Notes: a model not told the origin generated them from the sequence alone. A stretch of 64,000 nucleotides of DNA from Nocardioides sp. (GCA_025964985.1 JAOPXU010000412.1:1-64000); one strand, 5' to 3'; positions 26,931 to 39,720 are shown, counted from the first letter of the stretch. Numbers and translations are program-made.

Positions 26931-27218
26931 GTGGACGAAGACAGTGCCGTCGTGCTCTGGACCGGTCACGGACTCCGGCCTCGGCCGCGCCGCGACGACG
27001 CAGCCGTGGTGCGCGAGTTCGGTGAGGCCCGAGGTCGCGCCCTGCTCTCGGCGATCCTCTCGGTCTACATGGTCCCCGGAGTGTTCCGAACACTCTCCGA
27101 CTTCCTGCTGCTGCCCGCCGCAGTCGACGTCGCCCGCTCCGTGGTCTACCTCGGTGACATCGGCGTCGGGCACGACCTGCTCGTCCTCGCCGTCTGGGGG
27201 CCGTCGGCCTGGCTCTGA
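26931..27218 (+). CDS. Hypothetical protein, 95 aa
   Basis: GTG start at 26931; the frame is open further upstream and could start earlier. Almost every codon ends in G or C, which supports coding. The product has a charged first half (VLWTGHGLRPRPRRDDAAVV) and a hydrophobic second half. No family recognised. The following 239 bases to 27457 hold nothing I can support. Confidence 0.4.
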   Translation: MDEDSAVVLWTGHGLRPRPRRDDAAVVREFGEARGRALLSAILSVYMVPGVFRTLSDFLLLPAAVDVARSVVYLGDIGVGHDLLVLAVWGPSAWL

Positions 27219-27457
27219 ACTTCCTCGTGGTCGACCCGTGGCTGAACCGGAGCGGGGCTGAGCCCCACGCGCCGATGGGCCCCAAGCACGGACGCACCGC
27301 AGGGGCGGACGCAACTCCAGCTGCCCAGTAGCCAGGGCCCGACCCTCAGCATGTTCAGGCGACTCGACGCACTCGACGCGACCTGAGCAACGGGCCAGTG
27401 ACCGTCCCATCGTGCATGCGCAACGTGAGACGGTGACCCGCGCCGTTCGTGCAGGGT

Positions 27458-27802
27458 CTAGTCGAGGTCGGCGGTCAAGGCTGTGCGGTCGTCGCCGGCG
27501 GAGGCGCGGTCGTCCCTGGCGTGTCCACGGTCGATCGCGGCGTGGCGGCGACCAGGAGCGTCCCAGCCGTAGGTGTCGGACGGCTCGTGGTCGACGAAGG
27601 CCCGAAGGTCTGCGTCCCGGTCCCGCTCGCTCGCCTGCCCGTCGCGGTCCTCGGCGTCGGCATCCCGGGCGTCGGCACCTTCGAGGACGTCTCGCGCGAC
27701 CTGGATGCGCTGCTCGAGCACTGACTCGCGCAGCTCCAGCTTGGCCTCGCGTCGATCGAGATCGGCCTCGCGGCGTTCGAGCTCGCGTTCACGGTCGTCC
27801 AT
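27458..27802 (-). CDS. Charged coiled-coil protein, 114 aa
   Basis: From ATG 27802. The first 40 residues are a heptad-rich Glu/Arg/Leu helix (RELERREADLDRREAKLELR), continuing into an Asp/Arg/Ala-rich region with repeats like DARDADAEDRDG and DDRASAGDDRTA. Proteins of this style recur in actinomycetes near stress genes; their role is unknown. Soluble, no signal peptide. Confidence 0.6.
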   Translation of the reverse strand: MDDRERELERREADLDRREAKLELRESVLEQRIQVARDVLEGADARDADAEDRDGQASERDRDADLRAFVDHEPSDTYGWDAPGRRHAAIDRGHARDDRASAGDDRTALTADLD

Positions 27803-27954
27803 GCCGACGAGTCAACCACGAGAATCGCCGCAGACCGTCAGCTCGCTCCCGTCCCCGCAGCGGGGGCGATCAAGGGGGCCGCTGGCCACCGCGCCCGCTG
27901 GCGACCCCGATCGTGCTCGGACGCTGGGCCGTCCGTCTTGCTCCACCGGGCGGC

Positions 27955-28641
27955 TCACGTCGTCCGCTCTGCGCGGCGTTTGATGCCGAGCATCATCTTG
28001 CGTTCCATCAGCAGGTGGATCGGTGCCAGGGCGTACTTGTTGCTCATCCAGGCGAGCGGGCTCGGTGCGAAGTCGTTCTGGAAGCGCACGACCAGTCGGC
28101 ACCGCTCGGGCCCGACCGGTTCGAGCCGGAACGTCCAGCTGGGGTAGGGCACGTGTGCCGCGTACGCCGCGGCCCGGGTCTGGGGCGGCCCCAGCACGAG
28201 CAGGTAGGGGGCGGTGATGGTGGCGACCGCGAAGCGCAGCGGGGGCTGGGTGCCCTCGGGCACCATCCGCACGATGTCGCCGACCGCGAGGTGCTGCAGG
28301 TCCGGGTCGACCCGGTCGATGCTGTGGATGTGGCACCCGACGAGGTTCTCGAGCCAGTCGTAGCTGTAGAGGCCGCCGCGGCCTTGACCCATCTGTACCA
28401 GCCACGGCCACACCGCCCTCACCGGCGCCTGGATGGTCACAGCGTGGGTGCTGCGGTACTTCGGTGTGTCGACGATGTCGTCACCGGTGATCCACTCGGT
28501 GGCCTCGGCGTCCGTGGCGCCCCACTGCAGCATCCGCCTCCAGTGCGCAGCGACCCACGCTGAGGCCGCGAGCGAGGCGATCAGGGTCGCCAGGGAGGTG
28601 CCGACCAGGAGGCGGTGGGGCGGCGGCGTGCTCGGCGTCAA
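27955..28641 (-). CDS. SRPBCC (START-like) protein with N-terminal membrane anchor
   Basis: 228 aa. One membrane segment at about residues 12-32, then a SRPBCC/polyketide-cyclase fold: [33 protein letters not shown], and a C-terminal helix region. The Y-x-YDWLEN pattern belongs to a group of conserved actinobacterial proteins of unknown function. It could bind a hydrophobic ligand at the membrane. It lies just outside the cluster of DosR-type boxes; I see no box upstream. Confidence 0.7.
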   Translation of the reverse strand: MTPSTPPPHRLLVGTSLATLIASLAASAWVAAHWRRMLQWGATDAEATEWITGDDIVDTPKYRSTHAVTIQAPVRAVWPWLVQMGQGRGGLYSYDWLENLVGCHIHSIDRVDPDLQHLAVGDIVRMVPEGTQPPLRFAVATITAPYLLVLGPPQTRAAAYAAHVPYPSWTFRLEPVGPERCRLVVRFQNDFAPSPLAWMSNKYALAPIHLLMERKMMLGIKRRAERTT

Positions 28642-28786
28642 GAGTGGCTCCTGGGGTGAGGGTCGGTTGCTGCCGCCGTCGTGTCGATGTCCTGAGGTGG
28701 GCCCTGGCGTGGGCGGACGACGGGGCGCGGGTGGGACCCGCTCGCTCTCGCTGCCAGAGCACGAGCCGCGGCTGAGGCGACCTGGC

Positions 28787-29095
28787 TCAGGCCGTGAGGT
28801 AGAGGCTCACCGACGGTGGTACGCCGAGGACCAGGGCGTGTCCGCGGTGCTCGAGCCTGACGCCTCGCGGGGTCCACCCGGCGTCCCACCCGTGCATGGG
28901 CAGGAGGTGGGTGAGGCTGGCCAGCAACAGGTCGGCTCGTTCCTCGGCGTCGCGGGGCTCGCGGTCGGTCGAGACGACGACCTCCACGCCGATCTCGTGG
29001 GGGGTGCGCCCCGAGAGCCGCTCGAGGCGGCGGTCCAGCTCGAGCGCGATCGGTGCCAGGTAGAGATCAGTGACGTCGTGCGGCTTGGTGTCCAT
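28787..29095 (-). CDS. Hypothetical protein, 102 aa
   Basis: Small soluble protein from ATG 29095, with a Shine-Dalgarno-like AAGGAG just upstream. Sequence features: LYLAPIALELDRRLERLSG, an acidic helix DREPRDAEERADLLLASL, and a C-terminal beta region. No family recognised. It follows the four-domain Usp gene by 57 bases on the same strand and probably shares its transcript, hence its likely hypoxia control. Confidence 0.6.
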   Translation of the reverse strand: MDTKPHDVTDLYLAPIALELDRRLERLSGRTPHEIGVEVVVSTDREPRDAEERADLLLASLTHLLPMHGWDAGWTPRGVRLEHRGHALVLGVPPSVSLYLTA

Positions 29096-29152
29096 CGTTG
29101 CTCCTTGGGGGTCCTGCGTGCTGTCCCGCGGCGTGATCGTCTCGGGGTGTGC

Positions 29153-30874
29153 TCAGGGCGCGCTCGGTGGCGCGAGCAGCACGGGGTAGGTGGATGCCTC
29201 GAGCACCCCGCGCGCGACGGGTCCGAGGTGGGAGCGGTGCGACAGGCCGTGACGGCGGCGGCCGACGACCACGAGCTCAGGGGCGCTGACCGCTCCGACC
29301 AAGAGCTCGACGGGGTCCGCGTCGGCGACGACCCGGTGCACGGATACGTCCGGCCAGGCGCTGGTGACCTCCTCGACGGTGCTCATCCATCGCTCGCGTT
29401 GATCTGGCGTGGGGCTGCCGGCGTGCACGACGCGGAGCGGGAGGACGCGGCGGGCGGCCTCGGTGAGAGCGACAGGGAGCACGGTGGCGGCGTCATCGAG
29501 GTCCTGGATGCCGACGACCACGCAACCCACGCGTTCGGGACCGCGCGACCAGTCAGCAGGGACCGCGAAGACCGGGACGTCGGTGCGGGCGGCCACCCCG
29601 TTGGTGGTCGACCACGCGACCAGCCGCCGCAGACGGCCGAGCTGGCGGTGCTGGATGACCACGGCGCTGGCGCGCGTGCTCTCCTCCACGATGTCGCGGA
29701 CCACCGTGCCGTGCTGGAGCAGGTGGTGGGTGACCCGGATGTCGGGGCCTGCGGCTTCCCGTGCCTGCTGTGCTGCGGTCTCGAGCAGCTTCTCGGCGTC
29801 GACGACGGCCAGCCGCCAGACCTCGGCGGCTGAGACCCCGTCGACCGACGGCATCCGCACCATGTGCACGACATGGACGCCGGCGCTGCGAGCGCTGGCC
29901 TCAGCCACGGCGAAGCGGACGGCGCCGCCGGCGTCGTCGCTCCCGACGGCGACGACGACGTCGCCCGGGACCGGCGAGGCATCCGGACGTTCGTGGGCGG
30001 GGGGCTGCTCGGCCACGCGCGGTCGAGCGGTTGCCACGGGGCGGTCGTCGGCCACCAGGAGGACGGGGCAGGAGGCGTCGAGGAGCAGGCGCCGTGCGAC
30101 GGGACCCAGGTGGCTGCCCCAGGCGTGGTCGTGGTGCCGGCGTCCGCTGACCAGCAGTCGCGATCGTTGCGAGGCGTGGATCAGGGCGTCGACCGGCCGG
30201 TCGAGGACGATGTCGAGGCGCACCTTGAGATCGGGGTGGGCGGCCACCGCTTCGGCGACGGCGACGTCGAGGTCGCGGTGGGCCCGTTCGACCCAGTCGG
30301 CGCGCGCGTCGACGTCTGCCGTGTCGTGGCCGCGGGCGCGGTCGACGGCGTGCAGGACGACGAGCTCGGCGTCGCGTGCATGTGCCTCGAGCGCTGCGCG
30401 GCCGACGACGGCCGGGACCTCGCCGGCGTCCTGCACCGCGGCGGTCACCACGGCCGGTGCGCTGAGCTCCTCGCTCCAGCGGCGGGGGACGCTCAGGAGA
30501 GGAGCAGTGGCGCCGAACGCGATGCCGTCGGGCTTCGAGCCGGTCAACAGACGGTTCAGGCGGCCGTGGTGGGTGTGTTCCACGACCACGCAACGCGCCC
30601 CTTTCCCGGCTTCCACGATGCCCGCAGCGATCCAGTCGCGCTCCACGAGCTCGGCCTCGACCGGTCCCCCCGGGTAGAGGGCGAGGGCCCGTTCCCTGGC
30701 CTCGTCGAGGAGCGCCCGGCTCGGCTGGTCGCTGTCGAGCGGCGTGACGTGCACCAGGAGCAGTCGGGCGTGCCAGCGTTCGGCCTCCTGTGCCGCGGCG
30801 GCGAGTGCCGTGGGTGATCCGTCCTCCCCGATGGCGCAGACGACGGTGTCGTGCTCGTGCTGCAGCTGCTCCAT
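29153..30874 (-). CDS. Four-domain universal stress protein
   Basis: 573 aa from ATG 30874, eight bases after AAGGAG. Four Usp (alpha/beta) domains in a row: starts near residues 8 (VVCAIGEDGS), 145 (APAVVTAAVQD), 290 (GDVVVAVGSDDAG) and 435 (CVVVGIQDLDD). Domains two and four end in SHLGPVAR-type loops, a variant of the ATP-binding G-x2-G-x9-G(S/T). Most Usp proteins have one or two domains. Usp proteins bind ATP or other ligands and support dormancy; several are in the M. tuberculosis DosR regulon. A strong DosR-type box lies 90 nt upstream. Confidence 0.88.
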   Translation of the reverse strand: MEQLQHEHDTVVCAIGEDGSPTALAAAAQEAERWHARLLLVHVTPLDSDQPSRALLDEARERALALYPGGPVEAELVERDWIAAGIVEAGKGARCVVVEHTHHGRLNRLLTGSKPDGIAFGATAPLLSVPRRWSEELSAPAVVTAAVQDAGEVPAVVGRAALEAHARDAELVVLHAVDRARGHDTADVDARADWVERAHRDLDVAVAEAVAAHPDLKVRLDIVLDRPVDALIHASQRSRLLVSGRRHHDHAWGSHLGPVARRLLLDASCPVLLVADDRPVATARPRVAEQPPAHERPDASPVPGDVVVAVGSDDAGGAVRFAVAEASARSAGVHVVHMVRMPSVDGVSAAEVWRLAVVDAEKLLETAAQQAREAAGPDIRVTHHLLQHGTVVRDIVEESTRASAVVIQHRQLGRLRRLVAWSTTNGVAARTDVPVFAVPADWSRGPERVGCVVVGIQDLDDAATVLPVALTEAARRVLPLRVVHAGSPTPDQRERWMSTVEEVTSAWPDVSVHRVVADADPVELLVGAVSAPELVVVGRRRHGLSHRSHLGPVARGVLEASTYPVLLAPPSAP

Positions 30875-30964
30875 GACGGGTCTCCTTGTCGACGTGCTCG
30901 GCCTGTCCAGTGCAGCGTGCCTCGCGACCGGTCCGGCCGGTACGGGCCAGGGCCCCGGTCGGGC

Positions 30965-30978
30965 GGGACCTTCGGCCC
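30965..30978. promoter_or_regulatory. DosR-type box (GGGACCTTCGGCCC) for the four-domain Usp
   Basis: The reference copy of the repeated 14-mer in this window. It matches the DosR core GGGACTWWAGTCCC at 10 of 14 positions, including GGGAC. It lies 90 nt before the Usp start at 30874. Confidence 0.7.
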
Positions 30979-31066
30979 TCGCTCCCGTCCGTCCGGGCAG
31001 TGGCACGTCCAGGTCGGACGGTCGCCGCACGACGGCGCGGGCGAGACCGTCAGGGCGTCGCGCGGC

Positions 31067-31681
31067 TCAGGGCAGGGCGTCTGCGGGCGGCGGTCGTACC
31101 TCGACCACGCCCGGGACGCTGGAGACCATCACCCGGGCCAGGGTGGAGTCGCCGCGGCCGAGGGCGTCGAGTCCGGCCAGGCTGACGATGCCGTCGCAGA
31201 CCTCGACACCGAGGTCGTGCAGCCCGACCGAGCCGAGGGCATCGAGCACGTCCTGGGCGAGGCCCGCATCGGCTCGTGCGAAGCACCGGACCACGTCGGC
31301 GCGACTCAGCACGCCGCGCACGCATCCCTGGTCGTCGACGACGGGGACGCTCTTGACGGTGGTGGAGGTGAGCAGGTCGACGGCGACGGTCAGCTCGGTG
31401 CCAGGGCTCACGGTGACGGCGTGAGCAGTCATCACGTCCCCGACCGTCGCGGGATGGACACGGCCGTGGTCGAAGGACCGGTTGAGGTGGGCGCGCGGGT
31501 CGTGCGGCACCAGCTCCCGGATCAGGTCGGCTTCGCTCACGACCCCGCAGAGGCGGCCGCCGGTGAGCACCACCGGCAGGGACGTGATGCGGTGCAGGTC
31601 GAGCAGCTCGAGCGCCTGCTTCACCGACGCGGTCGGGACCACGGTGACCGGGTCGAGAGTCATGATGTCCTGGACGAGCAT
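31067..31681 (-). CDS. CBS-pair and BON domain protein (Hrp1-like)
   Basis: 204 aa from ATG 31681, preceded by AGGAGG. Two CBS domains (about 8-58 and 75-130: VQDIMTLDPVTVVP, ITSLPVVLTGGRLCGVVSEADL, and VGDVMTAHAVTVSP, VKSVPVVDDQGCVRGVLSRADV) then a BON-like domain (about 140-200) starting LAQDVLDALG. CBS pairs bind adenosine nucleotides and act as energy sensors; BON adds a membrane or lipid link. The M. tuberculosis DosR-regulon protein Hrp1 (Rv2626c) is a CBS-pair protein without BON. It is divergent from the acyl-CoA ligase with a shared box between. Confidence 0.85.
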   Translation of the reverse strand: MLVQDIMTLDPVTVVPTASVKQALELLDLHRITSLPVVLTGGRLCGVVSEADLIRELVPHDPRAHLNRSFDHGRVHPATVGDVMTAHAVTVSPGTELTVAVDLLTSTTVKSVPVVDDQGCVRGVLSRADVVRCFARADAGLAQDVLDALGSVGLHDLGVEVCDGIVSLAGLDALGRGDSTLARVMVSSVPGVVEVRPPPADALP

Positions 31682-31737
31682 GGCGGTCCTCCTGACCGGT
31701 CGCCTCCAGGGTGCGTCATCGCAGAGCCTGGTGAGCA

Positions 31738-31751
31738 GGGGCGAAGGTCCC
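31738..31751. promoter_or_regulatory. DosR-type box between divergent CBS and acyl-CoA ligase genes
   Basis: GGGGCGAAGGTCCC differs by one base from the complement of the reference box. It sits 56 nt before the CBS start (31681) and 57 nt before the ligase start (31809), exactly midway, so one site could serve both. Confidence 0.65.
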
Positions 31752-31808
31752 CCGGCGGCGGGCCGGTGCTCCCTGGTGCTGTCCTTCCGACGACCACAGC
31801 ATCGGGAC

Positions 31809-33638
<1,830 letters not shown>

Positions 33639-33665
33639 GGGCCCGGCCGCGACGACCGGCCCGAT

Positions 33666-33679
33666 GGGACCTACGGCCC
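33666..33679. promoter_or_regulatory. DosR-type box upstream of the WS/DGAT gene
   Basis: GGGACCTACGGCCC differs from the reference by one base. It lies 113 nt before the chosen ATG 33793 and 50 nt before an in-frame ATG at 33730, which keeps that earlier start possible. Confidence 0.65.
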
Positions 33680-33792
33680 TGCTGCTCCAGGTACGCCGCC
33701 CCTGCTGGCGACCGCCCTCGGCCCACAGGATGGGGCGGGTCGGCGGGATCTCGCTCGACACGAACGTGTCGGCACGACGCACGGAGGTGGAG

Positions 33793-35139
33793 ATGGACAG
33801 GCTCAATGCCCTGTCGGCCGCGTTCCTGACCCTGGAGGACGTGAGCCCGGCCGTGACCGCGGTGATCGGGTCCTTCGCGGTGCTCGAGGGCCCGGCTCCG
33901 ACGGTCGACGAGGTCCGCGCCGTGATCTCGGACCGGCTGGCACTCGCGCCGCGGTACCGCCAGCGCGTGGTGCGGTCCCTGCTCGACGTCCGCGCGCCCG
34001 GCTGGGCCGACGACACGGGCTTCGACGTCGCCCGCCACGTCCACGCCTCGCCGGTGCCGGCCCCGGGGGAGCCGCCCGACGTCGGGGAGCTCATCGCCCG
34101 GGTCATGAGCCAGCGCATGGACCGCGCCCACCCGCTGTGGGACGTCTGGGTCTGCGACGGGCTGGCAGGGGGTCGCTGGGGCCTGCTAGGCCGGGTCCAC
34201 CACGCGCTGGCCGACGGGATGTCGGGCACCGCCCTGCTCCGCATGCTCTACGACGAGGTCCCGGTCGATCCCGCCGTGGTGTCCGTCCCCCGGCGCCCGG
34301 TCGGGCTCGTCGACGCTCCCGGGCTCCTCGGGACGGGCGCCGCCGTCGTGCGCGGCAGCGCCGCCCTGGCCGGCGCCCTGCGCCCGGTGCACACCACCGA
34401 GCTCATCGGGCCCGTCGGAGCCGGCCGTGCCTACGCCTGCACGACCGTGGACCTGACGGAGGCCGCGGAGGTCCGCCGGTCGCTCGGGATCACCCTCAAC
34501 GACGTCGCCCTGGCGAGCGTGGCCGGCGGGTTCCGCGCGCTGCTGCTCTCGCGGGGCCAGGAGCCGACCGCCCGGGACCTGCGGTCACTGGTGCCGGTCT
34601 CGGCCTGGCGGGGCAACGCCGTCGACCAGCCGGACAACCGCGTCACCCTGATGCTGGCCCGGCTCCCGGTGGAGATCGACGACCCGCTCGAGCGGGCGCA
34701 GGCCGTCCACGACCGCATCGCCTCCCTGCGCCGGTCCGGCGAGCCCGCCGCCGGCAGCGCCCTGCAGGCGGTGGCCGCGCGGTTGCCCTACTCCGTCGTC
34801 TCGACGGCTACGCGCTGGGGGCTCCGGCTGCCCCAGCACTCGGTGTCGGCCGTGACCACCAACGTGCCCGGCCCGCGTACGCCGCTGACCGCACTGGGCC
34901 GGTCCGTGCACGGCTTCCTCCCCTACGTCCCCATCGCCGACCGGGTCCGCGTCGGCGTCGCGATGTTCAGCTACTGCGACCAGCTCGCCTTCGGCTTCAC
35001 CACCGACCTGGACAGCACTCCCGAGGCCGAGGTGCTCGCAGCGGGCACCGCAGCGGCCTGGCGGGCGATCGTCGAGGCGGGGCGCGACCCCCGGCGGGAG
35101 ACCGCCCCGGTCCGCGCAGAGACCGAGGAGTGCTCATGA
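33793..35139 (+). CDS. Wax ester synthase/diacylglycerol acyltransferase (WS/DGAT)
   Basis: 448 aa. ATG 33793 follows a strong GGAGGTGGAG and begins MDRLNALSAAFLTLED, like family N-termini. The catalytic HHxxxDG is present (His136, His137, Asp141, Gly142) and the C-terminal half has the family's NDVALASVAGGFR and TTNVPGPR-type stretch. These enzymes esterify acyl-CoA to diacylglycerol or fatty alcohol to build storage lipid at the membrane. M. tuberculosis Tgs1 is a DosR-regulon member making dormancy triacylglycerol, so the context fits. The adjacent acyl-CoA ligase would supply the acyl-CoA. Confidence 0.9.
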   Translation: MDRLNALSAAFLTLEDVSPAVTAVIGSFAVLEGPAPTVDEVRAVISDRLALAPRYRQRVVRSLLDVRAPGWADDTGFDVARHVHASPVPAPGEPPDVGELIARVMSQRMDRAHPLWDVWVCDGLAGGRWGLLGRVHHALADGMSGTALLRMLYDEVPVDPAVVSVPRRPVGLVDAPGLLGTGAAVVRGSAALAGALRPVHTTELIGPVGAGRAYACTTVDLTEAAEVRRSLGITLNDVALASVAGGFRALLLSRGQEPTARDLRSLVPVSAWRGNAVDQPDNRVTLMLARLPVEIDDPLERAQAVHDRIASLRRSGEPAAGSALQAVAARLPYSVVSTATRWGLRLPQHSVSAVTTNVPGPRTPLTALGRSVHGFLPYVPIADRVRVGVAMFSYCDQLAFGFTTDLDSTPEAEVLAAGTAAAWRAIVEAGRDPRRETAPVRAETEECS

Positions 35140-35216
35140 CCGGCACCCACCGCCACGGGTTCCTCGAGCTGGACGTGCTCGCGAACGAGCTCCAAGCGGA
35201 GCGCCTCAGCATCTAG
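35136..35216 (+). CDS. Possible 26-aa ORF, perhaps truncated by TAG
   Basis: ATG 35136 overlaps the WS/DGAT stop (ATGA). The product is MTGTHRHGFLELDVLANELQ plus AERLSI, then TAG 35214-35216. In frame after the TAG the sequence continues ALQAELVALSG, extending the leucine-rich helix pattern. A CAG-to-TAG change would explain this. Weak evidence: no ribosome site beyond coupling, and the extension runs into the terminator and the converging cydDC end. Confidence 0.3.
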   Translation: MTGTHRHGFLELDVLANELQAERLSI

Positions 35217-35242
35217 GCCCTCCAGGCGGAGCTCGTGGCACT

Positions 35243-35286
35243 GAGCGGTCGGGCCGGTCAGCCTCCGGCTGCCTCCGGGACCGCTC
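35243..35286. terminator. Bidirectional terminator structure between WS/DGAT and cydDC
   Basis: An outer 8-bp pairing (GAGCGGTC 35243-35250 with GACCGCTC 35279-35286) encloses an inner CAGCC-TCC-GGCTG hairpin. It lies between converging genes and could end both transcripts. Confidence 0.45.
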
Positions 35287-35289
35287 CGG

Positions 35290-38200
35290 TCACCGCACCG
35301 TCCCGTGCTCGCGCGCGACGGGGTCGACGGGCGGGGCGTGGTCCAGGTCGACGACCGCGTCGACGAGGTCGAGGCCCACGTCGCCGTGCGTGATCCAGAC
35401 GATGCTGCGACGGCGAGGTCCGCCGAGGAGCTCGTCGGCCAGCAGCACCGCGGTCGCGTGGTCGAGGTGGGCGGCCGGCTCGTCGAGCACCAGGACCGGC
35501 TGGTCGGCCAGCAGCGACCGGGCGATCCCGACCCGGGCCCGCTCACCGCCCGAGACCTGGGCGCAGCCCTCGCCGAGCCAGGTGTCGAGGCCGTCGGGCA
35601 GGTCGTCGAGCCAGGGCCCGAGCTGGGCGTCTCGCAGCGCCCGCTCGACCTCCGCGTCACCGGCGTCCGGGCGGGCGAGGCGCACGTTCTCGACGAGCGT
35701 GGTCGCGAAGAGGTACGGGTCGTCGTCGACGAGCCCGGTCAGCCGCCGTACGTCGTCGAGGGCCATCGAACGCTCGGGCACGCCACCCAGGGTGACGGTG
35801 CCGGTAGCCGGGTCCAGGAAGCGCAGGAGCACCGCGGCGAGGGTGCTCTTGCCCGACCCCGACGGCCCACGGACCGCGATCCGTCCGCCGGGAGAGAGAG
35901 CGAGCGACACCTCGCGGGTCAGCCGTGCGTCTCGAGTCCACCCGGCGCGCATCCGGTCCACCGCCAGCCCGTGCGACGACGGCGGCGAGACCGTGACGGT
36001 GTCGCGCACCGCGGGGGCGGAGCGTTCGAGTCGCCGCAGGCGTTGCTGGGCGGCAGCAGTGCGGACGGCCAACGCGCCGGCGTCAGCCATCGGGAGGACG
36101 ACCTCGAGCAGGGCGATGGGCAGCAGGACGAGCAGGGCGGCGATCGGAGCCGACAGTGAGCTCTGCGCGACGGCGGCCCGGGCGACCTCGGCGGTGGCGA
36201 CGAGCGCGACGCCGGAGGCGACCAGCACGACCGCACGGGCCACGCCGGTCCAGGCTGCGGCGGTGCGTGACCCGCGGCCGAGCCGGTCGCTGAGCAGGGA
36301 GACCCGGTCGACCGCGGGTGCGACGGCCTGCCACATGCGCAGCTCGACGGCGTTGTGCAGGGTGTCGACGACCGAGACCGACATCGCGGCGCGGGTCTCG
36401 ACGACCTCGCGCTCGGCCCGTCGCGTGCCGGTGCGCGCGACCAGGTACGCGGCGCCGCCACCGACCGCGCAGCCCAGGCCCACCGTCAGGCCGGCCGTCG
36501 GCAGCAGCAGAGCGGCGACGACGGTCGCGAGCGTGCCGACCGCGGCGTACGTGCGGACCGGGAGGACGACCCGCAGCTCGCGGTCGACCACGCTGTCGAC
36601 GTCGTCGACGATCGAGGTGAGCACGTCGCCGCGGCGTCGTCCGAGTCGGGCCGGCGTGAGCGGGATGAGCGAGCGGTAGACCTGGACCCGTCGATCTGCG
36701 AGCACCCGCAGTGCGTCGTCGTGGGAGCGCAGACGCTCGGCGTAGCGCAGGACGGGCCGGGCCAGACCGAAGGCCCGCACCGCCACGATCGCCACCAGGA
36801 GGGTCAGCACCGCCGGGCGGGTCGAGGCCTGCACGATCAGCCAGCCGGCCGTCGCCGTGAGCGCCACCCCCGAGGCCGACGCCAGCGACCCCAGGACGGC
36901 GCTGAGCAGGAAGCGGGGTCGCCCGCCGGCCTCGACGTCGGGCGCCACCGGTGGTCGGCCTAGGCGCACCGCGCGCACGGCGCGCACGGGGCGCGTGGAC
37001 GTCGAGGGGGCCGGGACGGGCCGTTCCCGGGGGGCGGCCAGGGAGACCTCGTGATCGCCGAGGGCGATGATGGCGGGGCGGTGGGCGACCACGACGACGC
37101 CGCTGGTCCTGCCGAGATCGACGATCGTGTCAGCGATGACCTGTTCGGTGAGGGGATCGAGGTGGGCGGTGGGCTCGTCGAGGAGCACCCACGGCCGGCG
37201 GGCCAGGACGACGCGGGCCAGCGCGAGCCGAGCCCGCTCGCCCGCGGAGAGGGTGACCCCGTCCTCACCGAGGGTGCAGGCGAGCCCGCCGGGGAGCGCG
37301 CGGACGCGTTCCTCCAGGGCCACGCGGCGCAGGGCGTCCCACAGCGGCTCGTCCCCGGCGCCGGGGGCGGCGATGCGGAGGTTGTCGGCGATGCTGCCTT
37401 CGACGAACAGCGGACGTTGGGGCAGCCAGGCGATCTGCGACTGCCAAGCCGACCCGCCGACGGCGACGCCGCCGGCCTGCACGGCGCCCGAGGTGGGCGG
37501 CAGCAGCCCGGCCAGGGCGGCCAGGAGCGTCGACTTCCCGCAGCCGGACGGTCCGGTGACCACGGTGACGCCACGTGGAGCGAACCTCGCGTCGAGGCGC
37601 TCGAGCGCCGGCCGGGTCCGGCCGGGGTGCACGACGGTGAGGTCGCGCACGACGAGAGGGGCCTCGGCCGCGGCAGCACAGCCCCGGGTGCCGCCAGCCG
37701 GAGCGGCCTGCTCGACCAGGGCGTCGGCCTGCTCGAACGTCGCGACCCCCTCGGCTGCGGCGTGGAACTCGGCACCGACCTTGCGCAGCGGCCAGTAGGC
37801 CTCCGGGGCGAGGAGCAGCACCACGAGGGCCGTCTGCAGGCTGAGGTCGCCGGCGGCCAGCCGAACGCCCACCGTCACGGCGACCAGCGCGACCGACAAG
37901 GTGGCGACCAGCTCGAGCACCGCCGAGGAGGCGAACGCGAGCCGGAGCGTGCGCGCGCTGGCCCTGCGGTAGCGCTGGGTGATCTCGCCGATCCGGTCGG
38001 CCTGGACCTGCGCCCGTCGGTGGGCGACGAGCGTGGGCAGGCCGCGGACGACGTCGAGGAAGTGACCGGACAGCGAGGTCATCTCGGCCCACTGCTCGCG
38101 AGCCCGGTCGCGCGTGGCGAGTCCGACGAGCGCCCCGAACACCGGCACCAGCGGCAGCGTCGCGAGCACGATGACAGCGCTGAGCAGGTCCTGGGTGGCG

Positions 38201-38630
38201 ATGGCGGCGACGGTGAGCGGAGGCAGCAGGCAGGCGAGCACGAGCGCCGGCACGTAGCGGGTCAGGTAGGGCTCCGCCGAGCTCACGCCCCGGGTCACCA
38301 GCACCGCGGTGGCGCCGGTGGTCCCGGGCTCGTCCCGGGACGTCGCGGCGTCCAGGAGCCGTCGCCGCATCGACGTCCCGACCGTGGCGGCGGCCCTGGC
38401 GGCGAGGACGTCGCCCAGCCAGGTGGCCCCGGCGCGGGCGCCGAGCACGGCGAGGACGGCGACGCCCCAGGTGGCGGTGTCGCCGGCACGCACGACCGCG
38501 ACGACCAGTCCGGCGACGACCCACGCCTGGGCGATCACGAGCAGGGTCGTGACCACGCCGGTGCCGACGACGCCGGCCAGGGCCGACGCGGCGGGCGCGA
38601 GCTGGGCGCGCACCCGTGGGTCCGAGGGCC

Positions 38631-38634
<4 letters not shown>
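35290..38634 (-). CDS. cydDC: Fused CydDC ABC exporter for cytochrome bd assembly
   Basis: 1114 aa carrying both halves of CydDC in one chain. CydD half: membrane domain about residues 10-310, then nucleotide-binding domain with GPSGCGKSTLL, LSAGERARLALAR and LLDEPTAHLD. CydC half: second membrane domain about 590-860, then GPSGSGKSTL, VSGGERARVGIAR and LVLDEPAAHLD. In E. coli CydDC exports glutathione or cysteine and is needed for haem loading of cytochrome bd. The GTG start at 38634 overlaps the cydB stop (GTGA), so it is the last gene of cydA-cydB-cydDC. Fused CydDC is a known actinobacterial arrangement. Confidence 0.92.
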
Positions 38635-39653
<1,019 letters not shown>

Positions 39654-39720
39654 GGGTGACGCTTTCCTGGTGCGGGTCGCGGGCGGGCGGTCGGCGGTGG
39701 TCAGCCGTGGTCGGCAGTGC

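Noticed and set aside
27828-27860. CCCCG-CAG-CGGGG hairpin as a terminator
   Set aside because: A five-base stem is too weak and such short GC stems are frequent by chance here.
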